64,000 nt of DNA, taken from contig BPHQ01000001.1 of NCBI GenBank assembly GCA_026003615.1, positions 806,001-870,000 on the forward strand. Reading direction: 5' to 3'. The notes under the pieces were generated by a model that saw nothing but the letters and a program-made list of their open reading frames with translations, had not been told where the DNA came from and made no database searches. This document shows, piece by piece, positions 16,257-24,012 of the stretch (the first letter of the stretch is position 1; every line of letters starts with the position of its first letter). Position numbers and translations under genes: made by a program. The stretch comes from Bellilinea sp. (GTDB taxonomy: Bacteria > Chloroflexota > Anaerolineae > Anaerolineales > Anaerolineaceae).

Positions 16257-16880
16257 ATGCGTTTGATCGTGCGACGTGGGTTTTTATTATTGTTTATTAT
16301 AACGATGATCGTGCTATTTGGGTTGCTGGGGGTTTCGGAATCCTCTGTACAGGCTCAGATTCCCACGGTTGACATTCCAACTGTCACCAGCACTCCCAGT
16401 GGGCCGATTGTATCGGTCAGGGCTGGCAGTAATGAACCATCCATTAACGTTCGCAGCGGGCCAAATGCCTTATATCCCCGCGTGGGAGTTTTATTGATCG
16501 GTCAGACGGCAGTGGCGAAGGGCCGCTCACCGGGTGGTGATTGGATTTTGATCGAATATCCCGGCGCACCGGGTAATGTAGGTTGGGTTTATAGTGCCTT
16601 TGTGAATATCACTCCTGGTGAATTGCCCATTGTAGAACCTCCACCAACCCCGACACGGGACATGACGGCGACGATAGACCCTACTCTTGCGGCTCAATTT
16701 ATTGTCACAGTTGCCCCAACGCGCTTACCAACCTTTACGCCGCCACCGCCGCTGGCGATTCCTACTTTTCAAAATCCGTCCGCGGTGGTTGTACCTGGAG
16801 TACCAATGGGGTTGATTATCGTTGTTTTATTCACAGTTGGTGTTTTGCTGGGAATATTCTCCTTTGTTCAGCGTCGCTAA
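16257..16880 (+). CDS. SH3-domain surface protein with C-terminal membrane anchor
   Basis: 207 residues. The N-terminus is a signal peptide (VRRGFLLLFIITMIVLFGLL, then a VQAQ-type cleavage region). A bacterial SH3 domain follows (INVRSGPNALYPRVGVLL to GWVYSAFVNI). Then comes a Pro/Thr linker (PPPTPTRDM and TPPPPLAIPT) and a final TM helix with a basic tail (FVQRR). It should sit outside the cell, anchored at its C-terminus; SH3b domains usually bind peptidoglycan. The ORF track runs from 15969 through the divergent gene. ATG 16257 follows AGGTGA and starts the signal peptide, with a TATAAT about 47 bp upstream. Its stop overlaps the converging esterase stop. Confidence 0.85.
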   Translation: MRLIVRRGFLLLFIITMIVLFGLLGVSESSVQAQIPTVDIPTVTSTPSGPIVSVRAGSNEPSINVRSGPNALYPRVGVLLIGQTAVAKGRSPGGDWILIEYPGAPGNVGWVYSAFVNITPGELPIVEPPPTPTRDMTATIDPTLAAQFIVTVAPTRLPTFTPPPPLAIPTFQNPSAVVVPGVPMGLIIVVLFTVGVLLGIFSFVQRR

Positions 16881-17542
16881 GAGGTAAAAAATTGAGTCAA
16901 TTCCCGGAAACAATTGGAACTAATCCGATGACCAACGGGCGAATGACAAAACTGCACCCTGGCGTTGGAATTTTTTAGAAATTGAACCACCTCGGTAGCT
17001 CGCTGAAGTGGCACAATGTCGTCCTCACTGCCGTGAGCCACAAAGAAATCAATGCTCATTAGACCAACCGGAGGTTGATAATTCTCCGGCAAGAAGGGTA
17101 GAAAACCGGAAAGCACCGCAACTTTGCGCACTTGAGCAGGATATTGTAAAGAATATGCAAGGGCAAGAGCAGCCCCTTGACTGAATCCCATCAGGTCAAT
17201 GGGTAGATGGCGGAGAGAATAATCGCGCCGAAGTTGTCTGACCAGTTCATATAAGGCTTGTGCTGGTTCAAGAAAAGCCTGTAAAGTCGCTTCTCTGCCT
17301 GGGCGGTGACCAATCCAGCCAAAACCACCTTCGGGGGTTGAAATCAATCCGCGGGGAGCGATTATCCAATATTCGGGAGGAATACCCCGCTGAAAGATCT
17401 GCATAGAATTTTCATCTCCTGTCCATCCGTGTAACATAAGAAGGATCCTGGCGGAGGATTGAATGGCGGCGGGGCGTACCCGAAGAACCCAATGTTTGTA
17501 GAGGATAATTTCAGAGTCAGTTATCTCGTTCACGTTTGACAA
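16877..17542 (-). CDS. Phospholipase/carboxylesterase-type alpha/beta hydrolase
   Basis: 221 residues. MLHGWTGDENSMQIF supplies the oxyanion region, LMGFSQGAALALAYS the nucleophilic Ser elbow, AHGSEDDIVP the catalytic Asp and SPVGHRIS the His, so the triad is complete. No signal peptide, so a cytoplasmic serine esterase is likely; the substrate is unknown. The start is a TTG at 17542 with GGAG upstream, inside the 3' end of the small membrane gene, so they are translationally coupled. It is the last gene of the patatin-membrane protein-esterase run and overlaps the converging SH3 gene by 4 bp. Confidence 0.85.
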   Translation of the reverse strand: MSNVNEITDSEIILYKHWVLRVRPAAIQSSARILLMLHGWTGDENSMQIFQRGIPPEYWIIAPRGLISTPEGGFGWIGHRPGREATLQAFLEPAQALYELVRQLRRDYSLRHLPIDLMGFSQGAALALAYSLQYPAQVRKVAVLSGFLPFLPENYQPPVGLMSIDFFVAHGSEDDIVPLQRATEVVQFLKNSNARVQFCHSPVGHRISSNCFRELTQFFTS

Positions 17543-17744
17543 TCCACTCCAATAAGCTCAGGATGAACACGATCAAGACAACCGGAGTTAAACCGGCAAG
17601 GAAACAAAGAAATCCCAAGGCAAGCGCTCCACTCCCATAAAAGTAAAGGATCAAGCCGCCACCGACAAGAAATATCAGCAAAATTCCGCCAACTATCAAG
17701 CGGACTGTGGTTTGACGGGAATAATGGCGCAGGTCATCGGGCAT
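17517..17744 (-). CDS. Small two-helix membrane protein
   Basis: 75 residues, no recognised family. A short polar N-terminus (DDLRHYSRQTTVR) is followed by two hydrophobic helices (LIVGGILLIFLVGGGLILYF and FLAGLTPVVLIVFILSLLEW) and a basic end, KRERDN. The ORF track starts at 17834, inside the patatin gene; the Met at 17744 is the first after the patatin stop, though without a clear Shine-Dalgarno. It lies between patatin and esterase genes on the same strand and overlaps the esterase start, so a membrane link for these hydrolases is possible. Confidence 0.6.
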   Translation of the reverse strand: MPDDLRHYSRQTTVRLIVGGILLIFLVGGGLILYFYGSGALALGFLCFLAGLTPVVLIVFILSLLEWIVKRERDN

Positions 17745-17754
17745 CGGCTGCTGA

Positions 17755-18675
17755 TTATTCGAGATCTTCTTCCAACAATTTACCAGGTGGGCGAGCCTCG
17801 CGAAAACGGCGGACAATTTGATGGTACCAGGCAAGTGATTCGTGCAGTCGGGGCAAAGTCTCTAAAACGCTTCTTTCGCCAGCTTCCAGTAATTCGCGGG
17901 GGTTGACTTGATCCAAAGGGGCAATATGATGGACATCAGGACGGATGATCACGTCCGGCTTTTCGACCTGTAAACGCAATTCAGTCACCATTCGGCTGGT
18001 TATATCCATGGAATTAACGAAAATCCGCAACGATTGGGCAAATCTGGATTGAGTAATTTGATGAAGAATGGGTCGCGGGAGAGGAGGTTCAATAGGTACA
18101 CTCAATTCTGGCATTTCGCGCCAGTCTTCGGGAGAAGGAGAGAGACAAACCGCCACAACGGGTAAATGAGGTGCCAGCCAGCGGGCAACAGCAACTGGCA
18201 CAGGATCGAGGACGCCCCCATCCACCAATTCCATGTCATTCATGAACACGGATGGAAAAACACCGGGAATGGCAACCGTAGCCAGTACAGATTGAATCAC
18301 ATTTCCTTTATTCAAAATGATTTCCTGCTTAGAGCGGATATCCACTGCCGTTAGTGCCAAAGGAATGGATAAATCGGAAAAGTGTTTCCCTTCCAGATAA
18401 GTATTGAGGAAGTTGACCAGTCCTGCTAAACCAAGCAACGAAGGAGGGTCATTTGGCTTGCGGGCGAAGAATTCTTTTTTATTGACCATCCCAAGTTCCT
18501 TGATAATCAAATCCAGGCTGACACCGGCCGCATAGACCGCACCGACAATCCCCCCTGCGCTGGTACCCGCAATAGCGCGAATCTTGAATCCTTCTTTTTC
18601 TAATTGTTTAATGACACCGATATGGGCTATTCCTTTGACCCCACCGCCGCCCAAAGCCAGTGCAATCTCAGTCAT
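17755..18675 (-). CDS. Patatin-like phospholipase
   Basis: 306 residues. The oxyanion loop ALGGGGVKGIAHIG, the nucleophile AIAGTSAGGIVGAVYAAG and the dyad Asp in LVDGGVLDPVP are all present, so it should be an active Ser-Asp acyl hydrolase of lipids. No signal sequence. GGAGGAAG precedes the ATG at 18675. It heads a three-gene minus-strand run with a small membrane protein and an esterase, which suggests a lipid or acyl-ester turnover role, though this is only context. Confidence 0.9.
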   Translation of the reverse strand: MTEIALALGGGGVKGIAHIGVIKQLEKEGFKIRAIAGTSAGGIVGAVYAAGVSLDLIIKELGMVNKKEFFARKPNDPPSLLGLAGLVNFLNTYLEGKHFSDLSIPLALTAVDIRSKQEIILNKGNVIQSVLATVAIPGVFPSVFMNDMELVDGGVLDPVPVAVARWLAPHLPVVAVCLSPSPEDWREMPELSVPIEPPLPRPILHQITQSRFAQSLRIFVNSMDITSRMVTELRLQVEKPDVIIRPDVHHIAPLDQVNPRELLEAGERSVLETLPRLHESLAWYHQIVRRFREARPPGKLLEEDLE

Positions 18676-18703
18676 CGAAGTCTTCCTCCACGAAATTTTT
18701 TAA

Positions 18704-19882
18704 TCAAGCCTTGCAAAGTATAACAGAGAGGGCTTCTTTTAATGCGATAATGTCGTTTTCATCATTATAAATTTGAAGTGAAAAGCGGATTAAGTGCTGT
18801 CTCCGCCACCGAGTGATGGGAATTTCAATTTTAAATTCCTGATATAACCTGTTCTGAGTGGTCACTGGATCTATACCCTCAGGTAAAGGAACTGTACCCA
18901 TCTGTGAATACCATTGAGGATCGTCGGGGTATAGTGCAAATCGGCCAGTGACCTCTTCAACGACTTGCCGCATAAAAGATGCCAGTTCGTGGCACTTCCA
19001 CCTTAATTCTTCCCAACCGAGTTGTTTTTGGAATTGGATGGCATCTGGTGCTGTTAAGAAAGCAGCAATATCGCGGGTACCGCTCCACTCGAGGTAATCA
19101 ATAAAAGTGGATTCACCGGGAGTTTCACTTTCCCAACCCCACGAGACGATTAAGGGTTCAATCAGGTGTTGCACTTCAGGACGGGCATAAATGAAAGCAG
19201 ATCCTTTTGGTGCAAAGAGCCATTTGTGGAGATTGCCCACATAGAAATCAGCGCCGATTTCTTCAAGGTTAAGGTCAATTTGACCGGGAGCATGAGCACC
19301 ATCAACAATGGTGAGAATTCCTTTTTGTCGGGCAAGATTGCAAATTTTTTGAACCGGAAAAATCATAGCGGTGGGGGAAGTAATATGGCTGATGAAAATC
19401 ACTTTCGTATGATTAGAAACTCCAATCCACAAATCTGCGATCAATTGGTCCGGGTTTTTTGCTGGCAGATTTATTGGCTGATTGATATACTTGAAGCCGT
19501 GTTTTCGAGCAAGAAATCGCCATGTCCGATCCATTGCTCCATATTCATGGTCAGTACTGAGAATTTCGTCTTGACTGGTGAGATTCAAACTGCGGGCGAT
19601 AATGTTCAAGCCTGTAGTGGCATTGGTGACATAAACCAGATTGCCAGGCTGGGTGTGGAGATAATTACTCAAGGCAGCCCGTGACTGTGCCAGAAGAAAT
19701 TTTGCCCTCCGTCCAAGAAATTCGACGGGCTGAAGCTCCAGTTCCCTTTGCCAGTATTGATATCGTTCAAAAACGGGTATTGGGGTTGCTCCAAATGAGC
19801 CATGATTGAGAAAGGTGATATCCGGTCTCAGCAGGAATAAAGAGCGATAATTTGATTGGTGAAAGCTTGTTTGAGAATTCAT
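18704..19882 (-). CDS. Class-V aminotransferase (isopenicillin-N epimerase-like)
   Basis: PLP enzyme, 392 residues. FLNHGSFGATPIPVFE is the N-terminal hallmark of the CefD-like branch. VTNATTGLN binds cofactor phosphate, VDGAHAPGQIDLN carries the Asp that contacts the pyridine, and GNLHKWLFAPKG the Schiff-base Lys. The true substrate is unknown; members include epimerases and cysteine desulfurase-like lyases. The ORF track begins at a TTG; the ATG at 19882 has GGAG nine bases upstream and is preferred. It diverges from an MFS gene with only 17 bp between the starts, so their promoters must overlap coding DNA. Confidence 0.88.
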   Translation of the reverse strand: MNSQTSFHQSNYRSLFLLRPDITFLNHGSFGATPIPVFERYQYWQRELELQPVEFLGRRAKFLLAQSRAALSNYLHTQPGNLVYVTNATTGLNIIARSLNLTSQDEILSTDHEYGAMDRTWRFLARKHGFKYINQPINLPAKNPDQLIADLWIGVSNHTKVIFISHITSPTAMIFPVQKICNLARQKGILTIVDGAHAPGQIDLNLEEIGADFYVGNLHKWLFAPKGSAFIYARPEVQHLIEPLIVSWGWESETPGESTFIDYLEWSGTRDIAAFLTAPDAIQFQKQLGWEELRWKCHELASFMRQVVEEVTGRFALYPDDPQWYSQMGTVPLPEGIDPVTTQNRLYQEFKIEIPITRWRRQHLIRFSLQIYNDENDIIALKEALSVILCKA

Positions 19883-19899
19883 TGGATTGATCTCCAACA

Positions 19900-21189
19900 A
19901 TGAAATTCCGTCTATTCTCTATCTTACCACCACAAACCCCTTCGCAAATGAAACGCAACTATTCTCATTTCTATGCCGATGTAGTCTGGTTTGGGGTGTT
20001 AAATGGTAGTGCGCTTTCGTTTTTGAGCGTATATGCTACACGGATTGGGGCAAGCGCTCACCAAATTGGTTTAATCAATGCGGCTCCGGCGATTATGGCA
20101 CTGTTGTTCTCTTTACCATTTGGTGCTTGGATTGAGCCTCAGTCAAAACGCCGGGCAACATTAATTACTGCGTTTTTAATGCGAGTTTTTTATTTCCCTC
20201 TTTTCCTGATTCCTTCTCGTTTACCGACCGAGTTTCAAGTTCCAATCATCCTTGTGATGGTCTTCTTGATGTATATACCAGCCACTGGTCTGGGTGTGGC
20301 TTTCAATGCATTATTTGCCGAAGCAATTCCAATTCAAGACCGTGCCCAAATTGCGGGAATTCGCAATGTATTTTTCGCAATCGTTTCGATAATCACATCA
20401 TTAACTTGTGGTTATATTCTCAATCACTTTCCATTCCCAATGAATTACGAGGTGGTTTTTGCACTTGGCTTTATCAGTGCCATGTTATCAACCCTTCATC
20501 TCAGTTTGATTCGTTCATCCGATGACGAAAGATTCTCTCTTGAAAAAAAATTCCAAGCAAAGGGTAATGTAGTAAAGAAAGATTATCAGACCAATATTCA
20601 TCAAAAAAATGATGTTATCCCTTCAAATAGCCAACTCCACCTTGAAATTCTCAAAACTCCTTTTCAATCGGTATTATGGATGATGTTTTCTTTTCATTTT
20701 GCGCAATACCTTCCACTTTCTTTATTTCCTATCTTTGCGGTAAAAGTTTTGAAAGTGTCTGATCAAGTGATCAGTATAGCCAACGCGATCTTTTTCCTGG
20801 CGATGCTGATCATTTCCAGTCAGGTCTCTCGTTTAGCCTTGCGCTTTGGAAATCAAAAAATTACCGGGCTTGGATTGCTCTTTCTTTCGGGGTATCCATT
20901 TGTACTGAGTCTTTCCCATAGTGCATTTCCTTACTTGGCTGCACACCTGTTGGGTGGGACAGGCTGGGGTCTGGCAAGCAGTACCATGTTTAATTTTGTC
21001 TTGGAAAAGTCTCCTTCAGAAACCAGGTCTGCCCATCTTGCGTGGTTCAACGTATTTGCCAATGCGGGAATTTTATTGGGATCTCTAATTGGTCCATGGG
21101 TCAGTAGCCTTCTTGGAATCCGATGGGCTTTGTTGGTGTTTGCTATTTTCCGGTTTTGGTCGGGGTTGAACATAGTCCGCTGGAAGTAG
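19900..21189 (+). CDS. MFS transporter
   Basis: 429 residues, about twelve TM helices in two six-helix halves. The halves are separated by a charged, A/T-rich cytoplasmic loop (residues ~210-245, FSLEKKFQAKGNVVKKDY). GAWIEPQSKRRATLITA between helices 2 and 3 is the MFS-type loop motif. The substrate cannot be inferred. The Met at 19948 (MKRNYSHFYADVVW) is an alternative start, which would drop a 16-residue tail and leave more room for divergent promoters; neither has a clear Shine-Dalgarno. Confidence 0.82.
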   Translation: MKFRLFSILPPQTPSQMKRNYSHFYADVVWFGVLNGSALSFLSVYATRIGASAHQIGLINAAPAIMALLFSLPFGAWIEPQSKRRATLITAFLMRVFYFPLFLIPSRLPTEFQVPIILVMVFLMYIPATGLGVAFNALFAEAIPIQDRAQIAGIRNVFFAIVSIITSLTCGYILNHFPFPMNYEVVFALGFISAMLSTLHLSLIRSSDDERFSLEKKFQAKGNVVKKDYQTNIHQKNDVIPSNSQLHLEILKTPFQSVLWMMFSFHFAQYLPLSLFPIFAVKVLKVSDQVISIANAIFFLAMLIISSQVSRLALRFGNQKITGLGLLFLSGYPFVLSLSHSAFPYLAAHLLGGTGWGLASSTMFNFVLEKSPSETRSAHLAWFNVFANAGILLGSLIGPWVSSLLGIRWALLVFAIFRFWSGLNIVRWK

Positions 21190-21195
21190 ATGTGT

Positions 21196-21201
21196 TAAAA
21201 T
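21196..21201 (+). promoter_or_regulatory. -10 element seven bases before smpB
   Basis: TAAAAT ends 7 nt before the smpB ATG, so transcription would start at or next to the start codon. No clear -35 is visible, nor any Shine-Dalgarno. Same geometry as the L,D-transpeptidase promoter. Confidence 0.45.
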
Positions 21202-21208
21202 CGCTGTT

Positions 21209-21661
21209 ATGTCTGTGAAAGTTGTTGCTACCAACCGAAAAGCGCGTTTTGAATATTTTTTGCTGGAAACCTATGAAGCCGGTATAGCCCTTCAGGGAAG
21301 TGAAATCAAATCAATTCGAGCCGGACAAATTAGTTTGGCGGAAGCCTATGTTCAGACCGATGGTAAAGAAGCCTGGCTGATCAATGCTCACATAGCACCC
21401 TATGAACAAGCCAATCGGTTCAACCACGATCCACGGCGCCCGAGAAAACTTCTTCTTCATAAGAGAGAAATCCGTGAGATTTGGAACGCTGTACGCCAAA
21501 AGGGGGTGACTATTGTGCCCGTGCAAGTGTACTTGAAAGAAGGCAAAGCAAAGGTGGAAATTGCTGTGGCAAAAGGGAAAAAGTTATATGATAAACGTCA
21601 CGAGATAGCCAAGCGCGATCAAAGCCGTGAGATTGAAAGGGAAAGAGGGCGTGATTATTGA
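21209..21661 (+). CDS. smpB: SsrA-binding protein SmpB
   Basis: Binds tmRNA and delivers it to stalled ribosomes (trans-translation). 150 residues, normal length. NRKARFEYFLLETYEAGIAL and GSEIKSIRAGQISLAEAYV form the OB-fold core, and the C-terminal tail ends in basic KLYDKRHEIAKRDQSREIER, which inserts into the mRNA channel. There is no Shine-Dalgarno at the ATG; a -10 element lies 7 nt upstream, so the mRNA may be leaderless. The tmRNA gene is not in this window. The kinase-like gene follows after 33 bp and is probably co-transcribed. Confidence 0.97.
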   Translation: MSVKVVATNRKARFEYFLLETYEAGIALQGSEIKSIRAGQISLAEAYVQTDGKEAWLINAHIAPYEQANRFNHDPRRPRKLLLHKREIREIWNAVRQKGVTIVPVQVYLKEGKAKVEIAVAKGKKLYDKRHEIAKRDQSREIERERGRDY

Positions 21662-21694
21662 GTTGCTCCTTATCCTGTTCATCAGGGTATTGAT

Positions 21695-22402
21695 ATGCTA
21701 GGAAATAATTTTCTGGCATTGGCAGTTACTTTTGTTTTGGCATTGCTATGGTTGCGCCTTAACGATTATCTTGCTCATCGAGGATGGATCAGTTCTCATC
21801 TAAGCAGGAAAATTATCCACGCCGGCACAGGCCCGATCTTTGTGTTGTGTTGGTTGTTCTTTACCAACCAACCATCTTCCCGCTGGCTAGCCGCATTGGT
21901 GCCATTTGCGATTACGGTTCAATTTTTTTTGGTTGGCATTGGTGTTATCCGTGATCAGGCAGCGGTAGATGGAATGTCGCGCAGCGGGGATCCGCGCGAA
22001 ATTTTGAAAGGCCCGCTTTTTTACGGAATTGTTTTTGTAATTCTAACGATTGTTTATTGGTATGACTCTCCAATTGGTATCACAGCCTTAATGATGATGT
22101 GCGGTGGAGATGGGTTGGCAGATGTGATTGGCAATAGGGTTGCCAGTAAATCACTTCCTTGGTCGCCCAGAAAAACCTGGTCAGGAACTGCCGCCATGTT
22201 TTTTGCCAGCTGGGTGTTTTCTTTCGCGATTCTTTCTGTGTTCATCATCGTTGGAAATCTACCTCAAACGTTGTCTTCCCTCATCGTACCGCTTACTGTA
22301 ATGGCTTTGCTTGCCACTCTGGTTGAATCCCTGCCGATGAAGGATATTGATAACCTCACCGTGCCGCTGGTTTGTATTGCTTGTGGGCATCTATTTTTCT
22401 AA
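21695..22402 (+). CDS. Phytol/polyprenol kinase-like (CTP-dependent) membrane protein
   Basis: 235 residues, about seven TM helices. SRKIIHAGTGPIF near the N-terminus, MCGGDGLADVIGNRVASKS in the middle and RKTWSGTAAMFFAS afterwards are the conserved motifs of the dolichol/phytol/farnesol kinase family, which phosphorylates prenyl alcohols using CTP. By inference it would salvage phytol, farnesol or polyprenol in the membrane. CAGGG precedes the ATG at 21695. It lies between smpB and an aromatic amino acid lyase with short gaps, context that gives no functional hint. Confidence 0.82.
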   Translation: MLGNNFLALAVTFVLALLWLRLNDYLAHRGWISSHLSRKIIHAGTGPIFVLCWLFFTNQPSSRWLAALVPFAITVQFFLVGIGVIRDQAAVDGMSRSGDPREILKGPLFYGIVFVILTIVYWYDSPIGITALMMMCGGDGLADVIGNRVASKSLPWSPRKTWSGTAAMFFASWVFSFAILSVFIIVGNLPQTLSSLIVPLTVMALLATLVESLPMKDIDNLTVPLVCIACGHLFF

Positions 22403-22417
22403 CCGAAGAGGGTCCTG

Positions 22418-23947
22418 ATGATTCAAATTGATGGAAATCACCTGGATATTCACGAGGTTGTTTCGGTTGCACGATATGGCGAAGAAGTGGGGATAGCCCC
22501 TTCGGGGATAGAAAACTTAAGGCGTTCCCGAAAAGTACTCGAAAGGATTATAAGATCCGATCAAGCTGTATATGGGATAAACACAGGCTTTGGAATATTT
22601 TCGGAAAAACGAATACCGCTTGAGGATAGCAATCGGCTCAGTCGAAACCTGATCCTAAGTCATGCTGTGGCGGTTGGAGAACCTATGCCGGGTGAGGTGG
22701 TTCGGGCTGCAATGTTAGTGCGAGCTAATACACTGGTCAAAGGGTACTCTGGAGTTCGGGAAGAGATTGCCCAAACATTAATCGAAATGCTTAACAAAAA
22801 AGTTACCCCGCTGGTTCCTCAACAGGGTTCGCTTGGCTCATCGGGAGATTTGAGCCCGTTATCTCATTTGGCGCTGGTGTTTACCACGGATGAAGCCGAT
22901 CGGGAGGAAGAATCGGGTTGGGCGGAGTATGAAGGAAAGATTCTAACTGGAAAAGAGGCGATGCAGCGGGCTGGAATTCCCCGCCTGATTCTGGGCCCGA
23001 AAGAAGGACTGGCAATAAATAATGGAGCAACCTTCAGTGCCGCGCTGGCAGCCCTGATTCTTCATGATGCCTATCAGTCTATCCGGATTGCAAATAAAAT
23101 CACGGCTTTAAGTTTGGAAGCATTATTGGGTTGTTCTGCTGCTTTTGATGAGCGGATCCATCAAGTCCGCGATCAGGACGGTCAAACGCGAATAGCCAAA
23201 GAAATTCGCGAGGAAATTATCGGAAGCACCTTTATTGATGCCGCCTGCCGGGTGCAGGATGCCTATTCTCTGCGATGCGCTCCTCAGGTTCATGGGATTA
23301 TTTTAGAAACCATCGAATTTGCGGAACGTATCATTCAAAAAGAGCTGAATGCGGCAACGGACAATCCACTCTTGTTTGAACCGGATGCAGCGCTCTCTGG
23401 AGGGAATTTTCACGGTGAGCCGATTGGATTGGCAATGGATTATGTGGGTATTGCCCTGGCGGAACTGGCTGCAATTTCTGAACGGAGAATTTTCCGACTG
23501 CTGGATGCCAAGCTGAATGGAGGTCTTCCTCCAATGCTGGTGGATTCACCTGAGGCAGCCGGGCTTAATTCGGGTTTAATGATGCCCCACTACACTGCTG
23601 TGTCTTTGGTTTTGGAAAACCAAACTCTGGCACATCCGGATAGTGTTCATTCGTTACCGACCTCTGGTGGACAAGAAGATCACAATGCGAATGCGATGAC
23701 CGCAGCCCGCCACTGCTGGCAAATTTTAAATAACACGCAACGAGTTTTAGCGATAGAATTGTACACGGCTGCTCGCGCAGTTGATTTACGCAAGCGACAA
23801 ATGCCTCATTACCGATTGGGAGAGGGTACTCACCGTTTGTGGTCTTTCTTGAGAGAAAAGGTGCCTTACCGGCATGGCGATACCTGGTGGGCACCTGAGA
23901 TTGAAATTGTCGAAAATCTGGTTAAAAGTGGAGAGTTGGCGAGATAA
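22418..23947 (+). CDS. hutH: Histidine/aromatic amino acid ammonia-lyase
   Basis: 509 residues, typical HAL length. YGINTGFGIFSEKRI carries the catalytic Tyr, and QQGSLGSSGDLSPLSHLAL the MIO-forming triad, here Ser-Ser-Gly rather than the common Ala-Ser-Gly. MDYVGIALAELAAISERR and SGGQEDHNANAMTAARH follow; most HutH proteins read QEDHVSM there. The fold and MIO chemistry (elimination of ammonia) are clear. Histidine is the most likely substrate, but the altered QEDH region leaves a Tyr/Phe lyase or aminomutase possible. No hutU, hutI or hutG is nearby. It starts 15 bp after the kinase-like gene. Confidence 0.82.
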   Translation: MIQIDGNHLDIHEVVSVARYGEEVGIAPSGIENLRRSRKVLERIIRSDQAVYGINTGFGIFSEKRIPLEDSNRLSRNLILSHAVAVGEPMPGEVVRAAMLVRANTLVKGYSGVREEIAQTLIEMLNKKVTPLVPQQGSLGSSGDLSPLSHLALVFTTDEADREEESGWAEYEGKILTGKEAMQRAGIPRLILGPKEGLAINNGATFSAALAALILHDAYQSIRIANKITALSLEALLGCSAAFDERIHQVRDQDGQTRIAKEIREEIIGSTFIDAACRVQDAYSLRCAPQVHGIILETIEFAERIIQKELNAATDNPLLFEPDAALSGGNFHGEPIGLAMDYVGIALAELAAISERRIFRLLDAKLNGGLPPMLVDSPEAAGLNSGLMMPHYTAVSLVLENQTLAHPDSVHSLPTSGGQEDHNANAMTAARHCWQILNNTQRVLAIELYTAARAVDLRKRQMPHYRLGEGTHRLWSFLREKVPYRHGDTWWAPEIEIVENLVKSGELAR

Positions 23948-23976
23948 ACTCTTATATGCTTTTAATTCCCTATTGA

Positions 23977-24005
23977 TTGACAAATTGGATTTTTCTGGTT
24001 ATCTT
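23977..24005 (+). promoter_or_regulatory. Promoter of the L,D-transpeptidase operon (leaderless)
   Basis: A perfect TTGACA, a 17-bp spacer and TATCTT. The -10 ends 7 nt before the ATG at 24013, so the predicted start is the A of the ATG. The ORF-track start at 23977 is this -35 box and is not translated. Confidence 0.7.
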
Positions 24006-24012
24006 TTTGACT

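Noticed and set aside
22418-23947. A histidine-utilisation operon
   Set aside because: No hutU, hutI, hutG or hutC in the flanks; the lyase is isolated.
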